44,036 nucleotides of DNA, taken from NCBI RefSeq assembly GCF_900129925.1, contig NZ_FQXI01000015.1:1-44036 (forward strand), written 5' to 3'. A program made the position numbers and the translations under genes. This DNA comes from Anaerosphaera aminiphila DSM 21120. GTDB taxonomy: Bacteria > Bacillota > Clostridia > Tissierellales > Peptoniphilaceae. Below, one piece after another: positions 18,331 through 28,028 of the stretch. The notes beneath the pieces are model-generated. The model saw nothing but the letters and a program-made list of their open reading frames with translations, did no database searches and was not told the DNA's origin. Numbering within the stretch: the stretch's first letter is position 1; each line of letters begins with the position of its first letter.

Positions 18331-21300
18331 ATGAGTAAAAAAAGACAGATAAGTTGGCTATTAATAATAGCTATGCTATTAGATTTAATAGTAGCAACAG
18401 GAATGACATTTGCAGAAGAAACAGGGATAGATATAGGGGGACATGCAATAATAAATGCTGAAGAAACAAGTGTTATAAAATCAGGAACTTCAGAAAAGTT
18501 ACGTATATTTGATGATTCAGGAATACAAGTGCAAGAAATTAATGTGGGAGATTCTTTATTTCTTCGATATACATTTAAGATAGATGATTCTTATGCTCCC
18601 AATGTAAAAGCTGGAGATTATTTTAAAATTAAGGCACCTGCAACTAAGTATTTTGATACAAAACATTTTAAGGGGTCTTTATTAGATGGCGATATTAAAG
18701 TAGGAGAATATGAACTTATTAATTCTAACCCAGATCAATATTATATTAAAATTACCTTTAATGAAAATGCAGAAGGAAAGACTACAATAGATAATGGGTT
18801 CTTCGAATTTAAGGCATCAGTCTATTCTACAGGAGATGATCTTGTAATTGGAGAAGATGCTGAGGGAGAGGTTAAAGTAGATGTTACTGTTGATTCAAAT
18901 GAACCGGGAGTTGATCCAGGTGAACCAGAAGTTGATCCAGAGAATCCAAGCCTTGGAGGAATTGATGAGAAACCTATAATTGATAAAACGGGAAGCCAAC
19001 ATGGCAATGCTAATGAAATAGCATGGGGATTAAAGATAAATTATGACCAAATTTATAATTTAGTAACTTATAACCCGCAAATGGCAATAGAACAAAGAAA
19101 GAATATGCTATTAATAGATGAACTTCCGGAAAATGTATTAGTTGATAGGAATAGGAAACTTGAAGATCAGATTGATATAAAAATACCGGTATATGCACCT
19201 ACTCCTACTGGAGAGATGAGTGGATACAGTCTTGTTTCGCTAAAAGTAATACCAACGCTTAAAATGCCAGAAGAAGGACAATCTTATGAAGATTATAAGA
19301 AAACAATGAGAAACTCTGCTGAACCAACTGTAGGATGGTATTTTAATGAAAAGACCAATAGAGAAACAGTAATATTAGCTTTTGGTGATTTACCTGGAAA
19401 TGGACAAACATATCATAATTTTGCTGGCGGTAAAACTGGCTTTGAAGCATTAATAGATGCAGACAAAAATTTAAATGATGAACAAAAATCACAAACAAAG
19501 ATAATATATGGTGAAACTGGTCCTACGCAAGGTCAAGTTATAGGATATGATTTATCAATAGTAACAATGGTAGTTGGACCAGATGGACCATATAAGAATA
19601 CAGCTAGATTAGAATGGAATGAAGGAGTCGGAGAAGAAGCTGGTGGAGAAGTAGAATTTATAGGAGTAGATGGTGGAATTAATACTAGTAATAAAGTTCT
19701 AATCAGAGCAGAAAAATTATGGGAAGATGAAGATAATGCTGGAAATACCAGACCTAATAGTATTCAAGTACAATTAAAAGCAGATGAAGAAAACATAAAA
19801 GATACTGAAGAATTAAAAGGCTTGGTAACTTTGGATAAAGAAAATAATTGGGAAACTTCTTGGGAAGAACTACCAAAATATAAAATTACAAAAGAAGGAG
19901 CATCTGCAATAGATTATACTTTAGAAGAGGTTAATAAACCAGAAGGTTATACTTCTGTGATAGATAAGATAGAGGGAAAAAAAGGCGATAAGTTTACCAT
20001 AGATTTCAAAGTGACAAATACCTATACTCCAGGAGAACAGCCGGCTCCTGAAACAACAAAAGTTGAGGGAGAAAAAACTTGGGATCATGGAAATAATCCA
20101 GAAGAAAATAGGCCTAAAGAGATAGTAGTTGAACTATGGAAGACAGTAGGTGGAGAATTCACACAAGTTACGGATAAAACAATTACAGTAACTCCAGATG
20201 AAAATGGTGACTGGAAATATAGTTTTGAAAATCTTCCTAAATACGAAAATGGAGAAGAAGTAATATATTCAGTAAAAGAACAGCCAGTGCCGGATTACAC
20301 AAATGAAATAAAGGGATATGATATTGAAAATACTTACAATCCTTTAAAAACAACTGTACATGTTACAAAGAGTTGGGACGATAAAAACAATCAAGATGGA
20401 ATACGTCCAAAGAGTATAAAAGTTCAACTCTATGCAGATGGCGAAAAGCATGGTGAAGAAGTAGAATTAAATGAATCCAATAATTGGAGTCATTCATGGA
20501 CTAACCTAGATAAAAAAGCTAAAGGGGCAGAAATAAAGTACACAGTAAAAGAAGTATCTGTTCCAAATGACTATGATGTAACAATAAATGACAGCAATTT
20601 AGGTGTTATAGTGATTGTAAATAAGCATACTCCAACAACACCGCCAACAATACCTCCAACGAATCCTACACCTGAAATAGACATAGATGGGGAAAAAACT
20701 TGGGAGGATTACAACAATGAAGGTAAGCGACCAAGTAGTATAGTGGTAAATTTATTAGCAGACAATGTAATAGTTAGAACAAAAACAGTTACACCTGATA
20801 GCAATGGAAACTGGAAATACAGTTTTACAAATCTTCCAAAGTATAAAAATGACAAATTAATAAAATACACAGTTGAAGAAGTAGTGCCTGAAAACTATGA
20901 GGCAAGTTATAGTGGATACAACATAAAAAATAGATACACAGAAGAAGATAGAAACATTACAGTAAAAAAAGTGTGGAATGATGAAAACAATAAAGACAAT
21001 CTTCGTACAGACAGTATAAAAGTGCAACTCTATGGCAATGGTGAAAAGTATGGAGAAGTAATAGAACTAAATGAAAGCAACAACTGGAGTCATAATTGGA
21101 CAGGACTTAAAAAAGTTGTAGATGGAAGAGAAGTAACCTATACAGTAAGAGAAGTTGAAGTTCCAAGTGGATATGAAGTAAATTATGACGAAAGTGTAAG
21201 AGGAAGTGTTACAATAACCAACACTTATAAACCAATAACTACAACAGAGAAATCAAACGAGGAACCAACTGAAGAATCAAAAGCAAAAGAAGAATCAAAA

Positions 21301-21435
21301 CCGGAAGAAGCAGTAAAGGCTTTAAAACTTTCAAATATACTTCCAAAAACTGGAGTAGGAGCAATGACATCATTGGCAACTTCGGGAATATCACTTTTGG
21401 CAGTGGGAATGTATTTGTTAAAGAAAAAGAAATAA
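18331..21435 (+). CDS. LPXTG adhesin with a Cna-A-like head and five CnaB stalk domains
   Basis: A 1034-residue wall-anchored surface protein. A signal peptide (1-28, ending TFAEE) is followed by a head of about 420 residues with features of the collagen-binding/fibrinogen-binding adhesin fold (the stretch SLFLRYTFKIDDSYAP, ADYFKIKAPA-like). Five CnaB domains follow at about 455-566, 578-670, 673-769, 782-870 and 874-969. Each carries the Lys of the K-x-W-x-D start, a central YTV-E-E and a terminal N-x-Y, the residues that usually form an intramolecular isopeptide bond. The anchor is LPKTG (1004-1008), a hydrophobic segment and KKKK. The ATG has the site AAAAGGTGATAG. The ligand cannot be told from sequence. 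Confidence 0.9.
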   Translation: MSKKRQISWLLIIAMLLDLIVATGMTFAEETGIDIGGHAIINAEETSVIKSGTSEKLRIFDDSGIQVQEINVGDSLFLRYTFKIDDSYAPNVKAGDYFKIKAPATKYFDTKHFKGSLLDGDIKVGEYELINSNPDQYYIKITFNENAEGKTTIDNGFFEFKASVYSTGDDLVIGEDAEGEVKVDVTVDSNEPGVDPGEPEVDPENPSLGGIDEKPIIDKTGSQHGNANEIAWGLKINYDQIYNLVTYNPQMAIEQRKNMLLIDELPENVLVDRNRKLEDQIDIKIPVYAPTPTGEMSGYSLVSLKVIPTLKMPEEGQSYEDYKKTMRNSAEPTVGWYFNEKTNRETVILAFGDLPGNGQTYHNFAGGKTGFEALIDADKNLNDEQKSQTKIIYGETGPTQGQVIGYDLSIVTMVVGPDGPYKNTARLEWNEGVGEEAGGEVEFIGVDGGINTSNKVLIRAEKLWEDEDNAGNTRPNSIQVQLKADEENIKDTEELKGLVTLDKENNWETSWEELPKYKITKEGASAIDYTLEEVNKPEGYTSVIDKIEGKKGDKFTIDFKVTNTYTPGEQPAPETTKVEGEKTWDHGNNPEENRPKEIVVELWKTVGGEFTQVTDKTITVTPDENGDWKYSFENLPKYENGEEVIYSVKEQPVPDYTNEIKGYDIENTYNPLKTTVHVTKSWDDKNNQDGIRPKSIKVQLYADGEKHGEEVELNESNNWSHSWTNLDKKAKGAEIKYTVKEVSVPNDYDVTINDSNLGVIVIVNKHTPTTPPTIPPTNPTPEIDIDGEKTWEDYNNEGKRPSSIVVNLLADNVIVRTKTVTPDSNGNWKYSFTNLPKYKNDKLIKYTVEEVVPENYEASYSGYNIKNRYTEEDRNITVKKVWNDENNKDNLRTDSIKVQLYGNGEKYGEVIELNESNNWSHNWTGLKKVVDGREVTYTVREVEVPSGYEVNYDESVRGSVTITNTYKPITTTEKSNEEPTEESKAKEESKPEEAVKALKLSNILPKTGVGAMTSLATSGISLLAVGMYLLKKKK

Positions 21436-21447
21436 AAATAAGTAAAA
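20652..21447 (+). repeat. Near-identical 3' cassette shared with the next adhesin gene (copy 1)
   Basis: From 20652 through the stop codon to 21447 this DNA matches 25452-26247 without gaps (constant offset 4800). It encodes a Pro-rich spacer, the last two CnaB domains and the LPKTG anchor. Only about 16 of ~255 residues differ, whereas the upstream CnaB domains of the two proteins are clearly less alike. Confidence 0.95.
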
Positions 21448-21472
21448 ATTGCGCTAAGAATTAAAGTTTTTT

Positions 21473-21509
21473 ATAAGAGTAGAAATATATTTCTACTCTT
21501 ATTTTTTTA
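21473..21509 (+). terminator. Terminator after the second LPXTG gene
   Basis: A perfect 13-bp stem (21473-21485 with 21490-21502) with a 4-nt loop and seven T residues. The core AGAGTAGAA is shared with the terminator at 17616. Confidence 0.92.
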
Positions 21510-22221
21510 ATATATCTTAAAAAGACATGTTTTTAGTATTGTATAAATATACATAAAAATATACATAAGAGTCCTATACTAAAGTAGAACAGTACTTAAA
21601 TGAGGAATTGAAATAATTAAAGTTAAAATTTACATATAATGTACCAAAAGACAGTACACTTAAAGTAAATATTAAAGTGGTTACACATTAGTAAAATAGA
21701 GATTCGCATTGATTATAATACTATTAGTGTTTATAATGGATATATGAATTAAACAATACAAGTGGAATTTTTACAATTATATTGTAGAAAAATATAAAAA
21801 TAGTTTTATAGTCTTAGTATAATATTTAACGGCAGTGATTTTAAAGGGATTAGTCAAAATCTAAATAGTATATAAACTGACTTCGTTAGAAATGTATTGT
21901 AGATTTTTAAGAATTTAAAGTCAAAAATTAGTAAAATAGTGCTATAAGATTAAATTGAGTAAAGCATTTATTAAAAGTATTTATAATAAAAAGAGAAGGA
22001 ACATGAAGGGACTGGTAGTGCAAAAACAGTTATTAAGTGTGAAACATAGATATATTTTATAAGATTTATAAATGAAGTAAGTGTAATAATAAATATTTAT
22101 GTGGCCGATAAAAACAGAAATAATCTATATTAAAAAATAGGTATGGATTGTAGTTAAATATTTGATATTAAAACAATAGAAATATTTAACTAATTATAAT
22201 TAATAAAAGGAAGGACAAAAA
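21510..22221 (+). other. Long intergenic region and leader of the third LPXTG gene
   Basis: About 700 bp with no well-supported gene. It holds a promoter at 21709-21737 and a leader of about 475 nt. A 19-codon frame at 22003-22062 has AGAAGGAAC in front and is the only small frame with a plausible ribosome-binding site; it may be a leader peptide or chance. Similarity to the other two leaders is limited to the promoter and scattered short words. Confidence 0.55.
21709..21737 (+). promoter_or_regulatory. Promoter of the third LPXTG gene
   Basis: TTGATT, a 17-bp spacer and TATAAT, beginning CATTGATT as in the other two adhesin promoters. It lies about 480 bp before the start codon. Confidence 0.6.
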
Positions 22222-25200
22222 ATGAAAAAATTTAAAAGACAGATAACAATTGTTTTACTGCTAGCTATGGTTTTTTCGAACATTCAACCATTAATTTCTT
22301 ATGCAAATTCAAATGCAAATTCAAATAATTTTGAAGCGGGCAGCTTAATAGGTAGTGAAGTTGGAAATGTAGAGAGCCAAAAAAATGTAGAGTCTAAAAA
22401 TTCACTAGAATCAGAAAGGGATGTAATTTTAGAAGAAAGTAAGTTTTCATATGATGAAAATAAAAATGAAGACGAAGAAGTAAAAGACATAGAGGAAAGT
22501 GAAATAGATCCGGAAATAAATCCAGAGGAAACGAATCCTGAAACAGAAAATCCGGAAGAAAATATGGATAAACCACAAAGTGGAGAAACTGTAGACTTTT
22601 TAGTTACGAAAGAATGGGAAGAAGGTCTATTTCAAAATAAACCACTTTTTATAGCAGTGAATTTACTTGCTGATGGGAAAAAAATAGATGAAGTACGTAT
22701 TTCTGAAGAAGACAATTGGAAATATACATTTGAAAATCTTCCTAAGTATAAAAATGGCGAACTAATAAAATACACAGTTGAAGAAGAACCGATACCTTAT
22801 TATAAAAGTAGTATAGACTATGTAAGTGATGCTAATGCAGTTATTACAAATACATACATGTTAGGTTTATTTAATGATGAAGTGAGCTCAAAAAGAGAAG
22901 CTAAAAATATAGGAGTAAAGCTTAAGGGAAAAGATGGGAATGAAGCAGTAGACCAAATTTCTGTTATATTTGCTAAGTTTAATGAAAATCATGAGTGGGA
23001 AATAATTGAACCAGGAGAAGATGGAAAAATTCCGGATATATCATTAAAAGTAGGAGAAAGTTTGGAATTTACAATTAATTGGGAAATTACTGATATTTTA
23101 AAAAAAGGTCTAGTAACTGGAGATTGGTTTGAATTCGATTTACCAAGTGATTATTTTAAATTTAATGAAACAACAAAACCTGTTGATATAAAAGCGGAAA
23201 ATGAAGTCACTGGTGTAGAGGAAGTTATCGGAACCTATGAAATAGTAGCAGCAGAAGGAGAAAATCTGGCTAAATTTAAAATTGTATTAAATAAAAATGC
23301 TACGGGAAAAAGCGCTATAACAGGTGGATATCTTAAGGTTACAGGAGAAGCAAAAGAAATAACAAAGGAAGATACAATAATACATGTTGGAGAACAGGCT
23401 TTTCCGGGAATTGACATTGGTGAAAAACCTATGGAAGAATTAGGAGATACTAAACCAATTAAAAAAAATGGTTGGCAAAATAGAGATAAAGAAACAGTAA
23501 CATGGGAAATACTTGTAAACTATGAAGATTATAGAAAAATATATAATAATGAAGAGCAAAACATTGGCACAAAAGAAAATCTTATAGTAATAGATGAATT
23601 ACCGGCTGGAGTAGAATTTAGAAAAGACATTAGTGATATAGATTTAGCTATGCCAATTTACGCTGCTATGCCTGAAGGTAGTACAGATAAAGATGGAAAC
23701 AATATTGAAGGAAATGTGTCATCTACTATTGTAGAAGGTGGTTGGAATAACTACGGTGTGCTAGGAAATGACTCTTTCCCGAAAATGGACCAAAAGGAAG
23801 GAGAAATATGGGACGATTTTAAAATAAGATTTGAAAAAGATTCATCACCAATATCTTATGGAATTTTTATAGATAAGGATGATTATAATAGAAATAAGGT
23901 TATATTTAATTTTGGAAATTTGCCAGGAGATTTAAAAAGTCCGAAAAAACTAGAAGGTCTTGAAGGAATAAATTCTCTTATAGAGGGTGATAATAAGTTA
24001 ACCGCTACTCAAAAAACTAAGACTAAAGAAGCCTATAAGAGAATATTTGATGCAACAAAAACAGCAGAATCACCTGAAGGAACTGGTGTAATTGGTTTTA
24101 GATTGGTATTTAAAGACCTATGTGTGCTAGAAAGTGTTCCAAGTGGAGAGAAGCTTGAGAATTCAGCTACTATAAAATGGACTGGCGAAGACCTTACAGA
24201 TGATGCGGAACCTGTTACCTATAAGAAACTAGAAGCAGGAGGTGGTTTTAAAGATGCACAGTCTGTAACTATTAAAAAATTAGAAGACGGTACTGAAAAA
24301 ACACTGGCAGGAGCTAAATTTAAACTAGAGAAAAAAAATGATAAATCTGGAGACTGGACAGAGTATACGCCAGATGATGGCGGAGAACCTGAAAGAATCA
24401 CTGATGAAAAAGGGGAAGTTATATTTAGAGACTTGTCGAATGGTGAATATAAGGTAGTAGAAGTAACGCCACCATTTGGATATACTGATGAAATTGTATT
24501 TTTAGATGGTAAGGACACATTTACTATAGATGGTACAGAAACGGAAACTATACTTATTACGGCTTATAATGAACCGGAATATATAGACGTTGAAGGTGAA
24601 AAGACTTGGGATGATGGAGATGACAAAGATGGTATTCGTCCAAATGAAATAATAGTTAAACTATTACAGAATGGTACAGAAATAGACCATATGAATGTAA
24701 ATGAATTAGATAATTGGAAATACATTTTTTATAACTTGAGAAAATATGATGAAAATGGAAATAAATATCAGTATTCTATTGAAGAAGTAAAAGTTCCAGG
24801 ATATGAAACTATAATTGATGGATATAATATAACAAATAAATTAAATGTTGTTTCTTTAGAAGGACAAAAGACTTGGGTTGATGGAAATAACCAAGATGGA
24901 AATAGACCTGAAAGCATAGTTGTAGAACTATATAAAACAGTAGCTGGAAAAACTGACAAAGTAAAAGATATTACAGTAACTTCAGATGGAAATGGTGACT
25001 GGAAATATAGCTTTGATAATCTTCCTAAATATGAAAATGGAGAAGAGATAACATACTCAGTAAAAGAAAAACTTGTGCCAGGATATACAAGTGAAGAAAC
25101 AACTGGATATGGTATTAAAAACAGCTATACACCTGGTAAGACGCAAGTTGAAGTAACGAAAAGCTGGGATGATGCTAATGATAAAGATGGTATTCGTCCA

Positions 25201-26235
25201 ATAAGTATTGAAGTAAAACTATATAAAACTGCAGATGGAATAAAGACCCTTGTAGATACACAGACACTAAATAAAGAGAACAACTGGAGTTACAAGTGGA
25301 CTAACTTACCTGAAAAAGAAAACGGGAAAGATATAGTCTATACTGTTGAAGAAAGTGGAGTTCCATCAGGCTATGTAAGTAGTCAAAAAGAAAGCTCAAA
25401 GGGCAATATAGTAATAACTAATACACATACCCCAGAAAAACCACCAATAACACCTCCAACGAATCCAACACCTGAGATAGATATAGATGGAGAAAAAACT
25501 TGGGATGATTATAACAATGAAGGTAAACGACCAAGTAGTATAGTGGTAAACTTATTGGCAGACAATGTAATAGTTAGAACGAAAACAGTAACACCTGATA
25601 GCAATGGAAATTGGAAATACAGTTTTACAGACCTTCCAAAGTATAAAAATGACAAACTAATAAAATACACAGTAGAAGAAGTAGTGCCTGAAAACTATGA
25701 GGCAAGTTACAGTGGATACAACATAAAAAATAGATACACAGAAGAAGATAGAAATATTACAGTAAAAAAAGTGTGGGACGATGAAAACAACAAAGACAAT
25801 CTTCGCCCAGACAGTATAAAAGTACAACTCTATTGCAATGGTGAAAAATATGGAGAAGTAATAGAACTAAACGAAACCAACAACTGGAGTCATAATTGGA
25901 CAGGACTTAAAAAAATTGTAGATGGAAGAGAAGTAACCTATACAGTAAGAGAAGTTGAAGTTCCAAGTGGATATGAAGTAAATTATGATGAAAGTGTAAG
26001 GGGTAGTGTTACAATAACCAACACTTATAAAAGGATAACTACAACAGAGAAATCAAACGAGGAACCAACCGAAGAACTAAAAGCAAAAGAAGAATCAAAG
26101 CAGGAAGAAGCAGTAAAATCTTCAACACTTTCAAAGATACTTCCAAAAACTGGAGTAGGAGCAATGACATCACTTACAGTTTCAGGAATATCACTTTTGG
26201 CAGTGGGAATGTATTTGTTAAAGAAAAAGAAATAA
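22222..26235 (+). CDS. Large LPXTG adhesin with Cna-A-like head, SpaA-like domain and six CnaB domains
   Basis: A 1337-residue wall-anchored protein. Signal peptide 1-28 (ending SYANS), an acidic Ser/Glu/Pro-rich stretch (40-120), one CnaB domain before the head (about 125-211), a head of ~450 residues related to that of the preceding adhesin (both have SLEFTINWEI or SLFLRYTFKI, then NATGKS/NAEGKT and IDELPAGV/IDELPENV), a SpaA-type domain (about 675-786, AGAKFKLEKK and GEYKVVEVTPPFGY), then five more CnaB domains (about 790-873, 877-973, 974-1073, 1085-1173, 1177-1270) and LPKTG (1307-1311) with a KKKK tail. Cys634 and Cys1205 are unusual for a Gram-positive surface protein. The ATG follows AAAGGAAGGAC. 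The sortase gene 92 bp downstream is the probable anchoring enzyme. Confidence 0.9.
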   Translation: MKKFKRQITIVLLLAMVFSNIQPLISYANSNANSNNFEAGSLIGSEVGNVESQKNVESKNSLESERDVILEESKFSYDENKNEDEEVKDIEESEIDPEINPEETNPETENPEENMDKPQSGETVDFLVTKEWEEGLFQNKPLFIAVNLLADGKKIDEVRISEEDNWKYTFENLPKYKNGELIKYTVEEEPIPYYKSSIDYVSDANAVITNTYMLGLFNDEVSSKREAKNIGVKLKGKDGNEAVDQISVIFAKFNENHEWEIIEPGEDGKIPDISLKVGESLEFTINWEITDILKKGLVTGDWFEFDLPSDYFKFNETTKPVDIKAENEVTGVEEVIGTYEIVAAEGENLAKFKIVLNKNATGKSAITGGYLKVTGEAKEITKEDTIIHVGEQAFPGIDIGEKPMEELGDTKPIKKNGWQNRDKETVTWEILVNYEDYRKIYNNEEQNIGTKENLIVIDELPAGVEFRKDISDIDLAMPIYAAMPEGSTDKDGNNIEGNVSSTIVEGGWNNYGVLGNDSFPKMDQKEGEIWDDFKIRFEKDSSPISYGIFIDKDDYNRNKVIFNFGNLPGDLKSPKKLEGLEGINSLIEGDNKLTATQKTKTKEAYKRIFDATKTAESPEGTGVIGFRLVFKDLCVLESVPSGEKLENSATIKWTGEDLTDDAEPVTYKKLEAGGGFKDAQSVTIKKLEDGTEKTLAGAKFKLEKKNDKSGDWTEYTPDDGGEPERITDEKGEVIFRDLSNGEYKVVEVTPPFGYTDEIVFLDGKDTFTIDGTETETILITAYNEPEYIDVEGEKTWDDGDDKDGIRPNEIIVKLLQNGTEIDHMNVNELDNWKYIFYNLRKYDENGNKYQYSIEEVKVPGYETIIDGYNITNKLNVVSLEGQKTWVDGNNQDGNRPESIVVELYKTVAGKTDKVKDITVTSDGNGDWKYSFDNLPKYENGEEITYSVKEKLVPGYTSEETTGYGIKNSYTPGKTQVEVTKSWDDANDKDGIRPISIEVKLYKTADGIKTLVDTQTLNKENNWSYKWTNLPEKENGKDIVYTVEESGVPSGYVSSQKESSKGNIVITNTHTPEKPPITPPTNPTPEIDIDGEKTWDDYNNEGKRPSSIVVNLLADNVIVRTKTVTPDSNGNWKYSFTDLPKYKNDKLIKYTVEEVVPENYEASYSGYNIKNRYTEEDRNITVKKVWDDENNKDNLRPDSIKVQLYCNGEKYGEVIELNETNNWSHNWTGLKKIVDGREVTYTVREVEVPSGYEVNYDESVRGSVTITNTYKRITTTEKSNEEPTEELKAKEESKQEEAVKSSTLSKILPKTGVGAMTSLTVSGISLLAVGMYLLKKKK

Positions 26236-26247
26236 AAATAAGTAATA
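25452..26247 (+). repeat. Near-identical 3' cassette (copy 2)
   Basis: The partner of 20652-21447. The match ends 12 bp past the stop codon, after which the two loci have unrelated terminators. Confidence 0.95.
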
Positions 26248-26251
26248 GGTT

Positions 26252-26284
26252 AAATAGCTGAGGTAATTTACTCAGCTATTTTTA
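26252..26284 (+). terminator. Terminator after the third LPXTG gene
   Basis: A perfect 11-bp stem (AAATAGCTGAG 26252-26262 with 26271-26281), an 8-nt loop and a short T run. The loop and distal arm overlap the -35 of the candidate sortase promoter. Confidence 0.85.
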
Positions 26285-26294
26285 ATGGTATAAT
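26267..26294 (+). promoter_or_regulatory. Candidate promoter of the sortase gene
   Basis: TTTACT (26267-26272), a 16-bp spacer and TATAAT (26289-26294), 32 bp before the ATG. The -35 lies within the terminator of the preceding adhesin, so the sortase would have its own start while read-through is limited. Confidence 0.5.
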
Positions 26295-26326
26295 AGAAAA
26301 GATAAAAATTAATTGTAGGAGATAAT

Positions 26327-27010
26327 ATGAACAAGAAAAAAATACTGGGAGTAGTTTTATTAATAGCGGGAGTATTGTTAATAAGCATGCCCTATTTAAC
26401 TATAAGAAGTTTAAACAGCAATTCGCAGCAAGGCGTAGATTATTTTAACAAGTTAAATGCAGAAGATATTTTAAAGAACAACAGAGAAGTAGTTGAAGAT
26501 GAAAACTTTAATTTTGAAAGTGTAGAGGAAATTTCTCCGATGAGAGTTTTATTAGACCCCAGTAAAATTAATCCAAAGTTAATTGTAGGTCAAATTACAA
26601 TTAAAAGTATAGATTTAGATTTAACTGTATTTAAGGGAGTTAGTGAAACTAATTTACTTGCCGGTGCGGGAACTATGAAGCCAAGTCAAATTATGGGTGA
26701 GGGAAATTATGCAGTAGCCGGTCACAACTCCAGAAAAGGTGCACTTTTTTATAAGTTAGACCAAGCTAAAATAAATGATATTATAAAAATTACAGATAAA
26801 GAAAATATCTATGAATATAAAATTTACGACAGAAAAATTGTTTCACCAACGGCTCTTTACATGATTGAAAATGCAGAGGCAGATAAAAGAGGTGGTCCAA
26901 TAATATCTCTTATGAACTGTTACTACGAAAATGGGAAAAACACAGGCAATAGATATTTTGTACTGGGAGATTTAGTAAATATCTATGATTATGATGAAAG
27001 TAAAATGTAG
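26327..27010 (+). CDS. srtA: Class A-type sortase
   Basis: A 227-residue membrane-anchored transpeptidase that cuts LPXTG between Thr and Gly and joins the protein to the cell wall. One N-terminal membrane segment (residues 5-25) is followed by an extracytoplasmic domain. The catalytic triad is seen as His133 (YAVAGHNS), Cys198 (ISLMNCYY) and Arg209 (GNRYFVLG). LLAGAGTMKPSQIMGEGNY is a class A feature, and there is no C-terminal membrane segment as in pilus class C sortases. It lies right after three LPKTG proteins, its likely substrates. The Cys context (SLMNC) departs from the usual TLxTC. Confidence 0.92.
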   Translation: MNKKKILGVVLLIAGVLLISMPYLTIRSLNSNSQQGVDYFNKLNAEDILKNNREVVEDENFNFESVEEISPMRVLLDPSKINPKLIVGQITIKSIDLDLTVFKGVSETNLLAGAGTMKPSQIMGEGNYAVAGHNSRKGALFYKLDQAKINDIIKITDKENIYEYKIYDRKIVSPTALYMIENAEADKRGGPIISLMNCYYENGKNTGNRYFVLGDLVNIYDYDESKM

Positions 27011-27118
27011 TGGAAATGTGGAAATATTAATTTAACTAATATTTAATAGTTTTATCATAAATTCTTATGTTTTTTAAGTTAATATAACTATAAGAATAAA
27101 ATGTAAAGGACAAATTAT

Positions 27119-27991
27119 ATGAAAAAAGTATTTAAAATAATTATAGCTTTAGTTTTAATATTAGCTGTGGCAGTAGTTGGAATTAAAGTGATAGGTGGCA
27201 ACAATTTAAAAAAACTGGACTACCACTCAAAAAACATTTACGTATATGACAGAACCAATGAAAAGGAACTACTTTCTATAAAGGCAGATGAAAGAGTATA
27301 TCCTGCATCTCTAGTGAAAATTATGACGACCTTAGTTGCAGTTGAGAATATAAGTGATCTTTCTGAAATAGCGCCTGTAGATGTGGAAACTTATAAGAGA
27401 ATGAACAGCAGTAACGCATCAATGGCGGGATTTTATGGAAGAGAGAGGGTAACTTATAGAGATTTGTTATATGGGACAATGCTGGCCTCTGGTGGAGAGG
27501 CGGCTAACTCTTTGGCAATAAATATTTCAGGCTCTGTAGATAAATATGTAGAGATGATGAATGATAAGGCTAAGGAATTAGAGTTAAAAAATACTGCCTA
27601 TAAAAATCCGGAGGGCCTTGATGTAGAGGGGCAATATTCTTCTGCAAAAGACATTGCAATGATTGTAAATTCAGCTTTAAATAATAATGACTTTAGAGCA
27701 GTATTTACTAAGAAGTCCTACACAACTACGAAGACACTAGACCATCCAAGTGGAATTGTTTTAAAGTCCACTGTTTTAAGTAAGCTAGATGAATATGAGC
27801 AAGATGGATTTGAAGTTTTAGGTGGAAAGTCAGGAACTACGCTTGAAGCGGGAGAGTGCTGGGCAACGCTATCTAAAAAAGGTGAGAATGAATATATTAT
27901 AGTTGTCATGGGTTCGGAACTTGATAATATAAAAGACCTACACTACTACCAAGTTGAAGATACATTAAATATTTTAAACAATATAAAATAA
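27119..27991 (+). CDS. D-alanyl-D-alanine carboxypeptidase, S11 family (DacA-like)
   Basis: A 290-residue penicillin-binding protein that trims the terminal D-Ala from peptidoglycan stem peptides. An N-terminal membrane segment (5-24) is followed by the active-site tetrad Ser64-Leu-Val-Lys67, the loop SGGEAAN (124-130) in place of the usual S-x-N, and KSGTT (237-241) as the third motif. The C-terminal beta domain and amphipathic anchor of E. coli PBP5 are lacking, so it is a short form held by its N-terminal helix. It follows the sortase gene by 108 bp, which is fitting for a cell-wall cluster, but joint transcription is not shown. Confidence 0.88.
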   Translation: MKKVFKIIIALVLILAVAVVGIKVIGGNNLKKLDYHSKNIYVYDRTNEKELLSIKADERVYPASLVKIMTTLVAVENISDLSEIAPVDVETYKRMNSSNASMAGFYGRERVTYRDLLYGTMLASGGEAANSLAINISGSVDKYVEMMNDKAKELELKNTAYKNPEGLDVEGQYSSAKDIAMIVNSALNNNDFRAVFTKKSYTTTKTLDHPSGIVLKSTVLSKLDEYEQDGFEVLGGKSGTTLEAGECWATLSKKGENEYIIVVMGSELDNIKDLHYYQVEDTLNILNNIK

Positions 27992-28028
27992 AAATAACCT
28001 AGTTGAAATTTCAACTAGGTTATTTTTT
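27990..28028. terminator. Bidirectional terminator between convergent genes
   Basis: AACCTAGTTGA and TCAACTAGGTT form a perfect stem around AATT, flanked by A runs on the left and T runs on the right, so it can end transcription from both the carboxypeptidase (plus) and the DUF1858 gene (minus). Its right arm reaches the DUF1858 stop codon. Confidence 0.93.
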
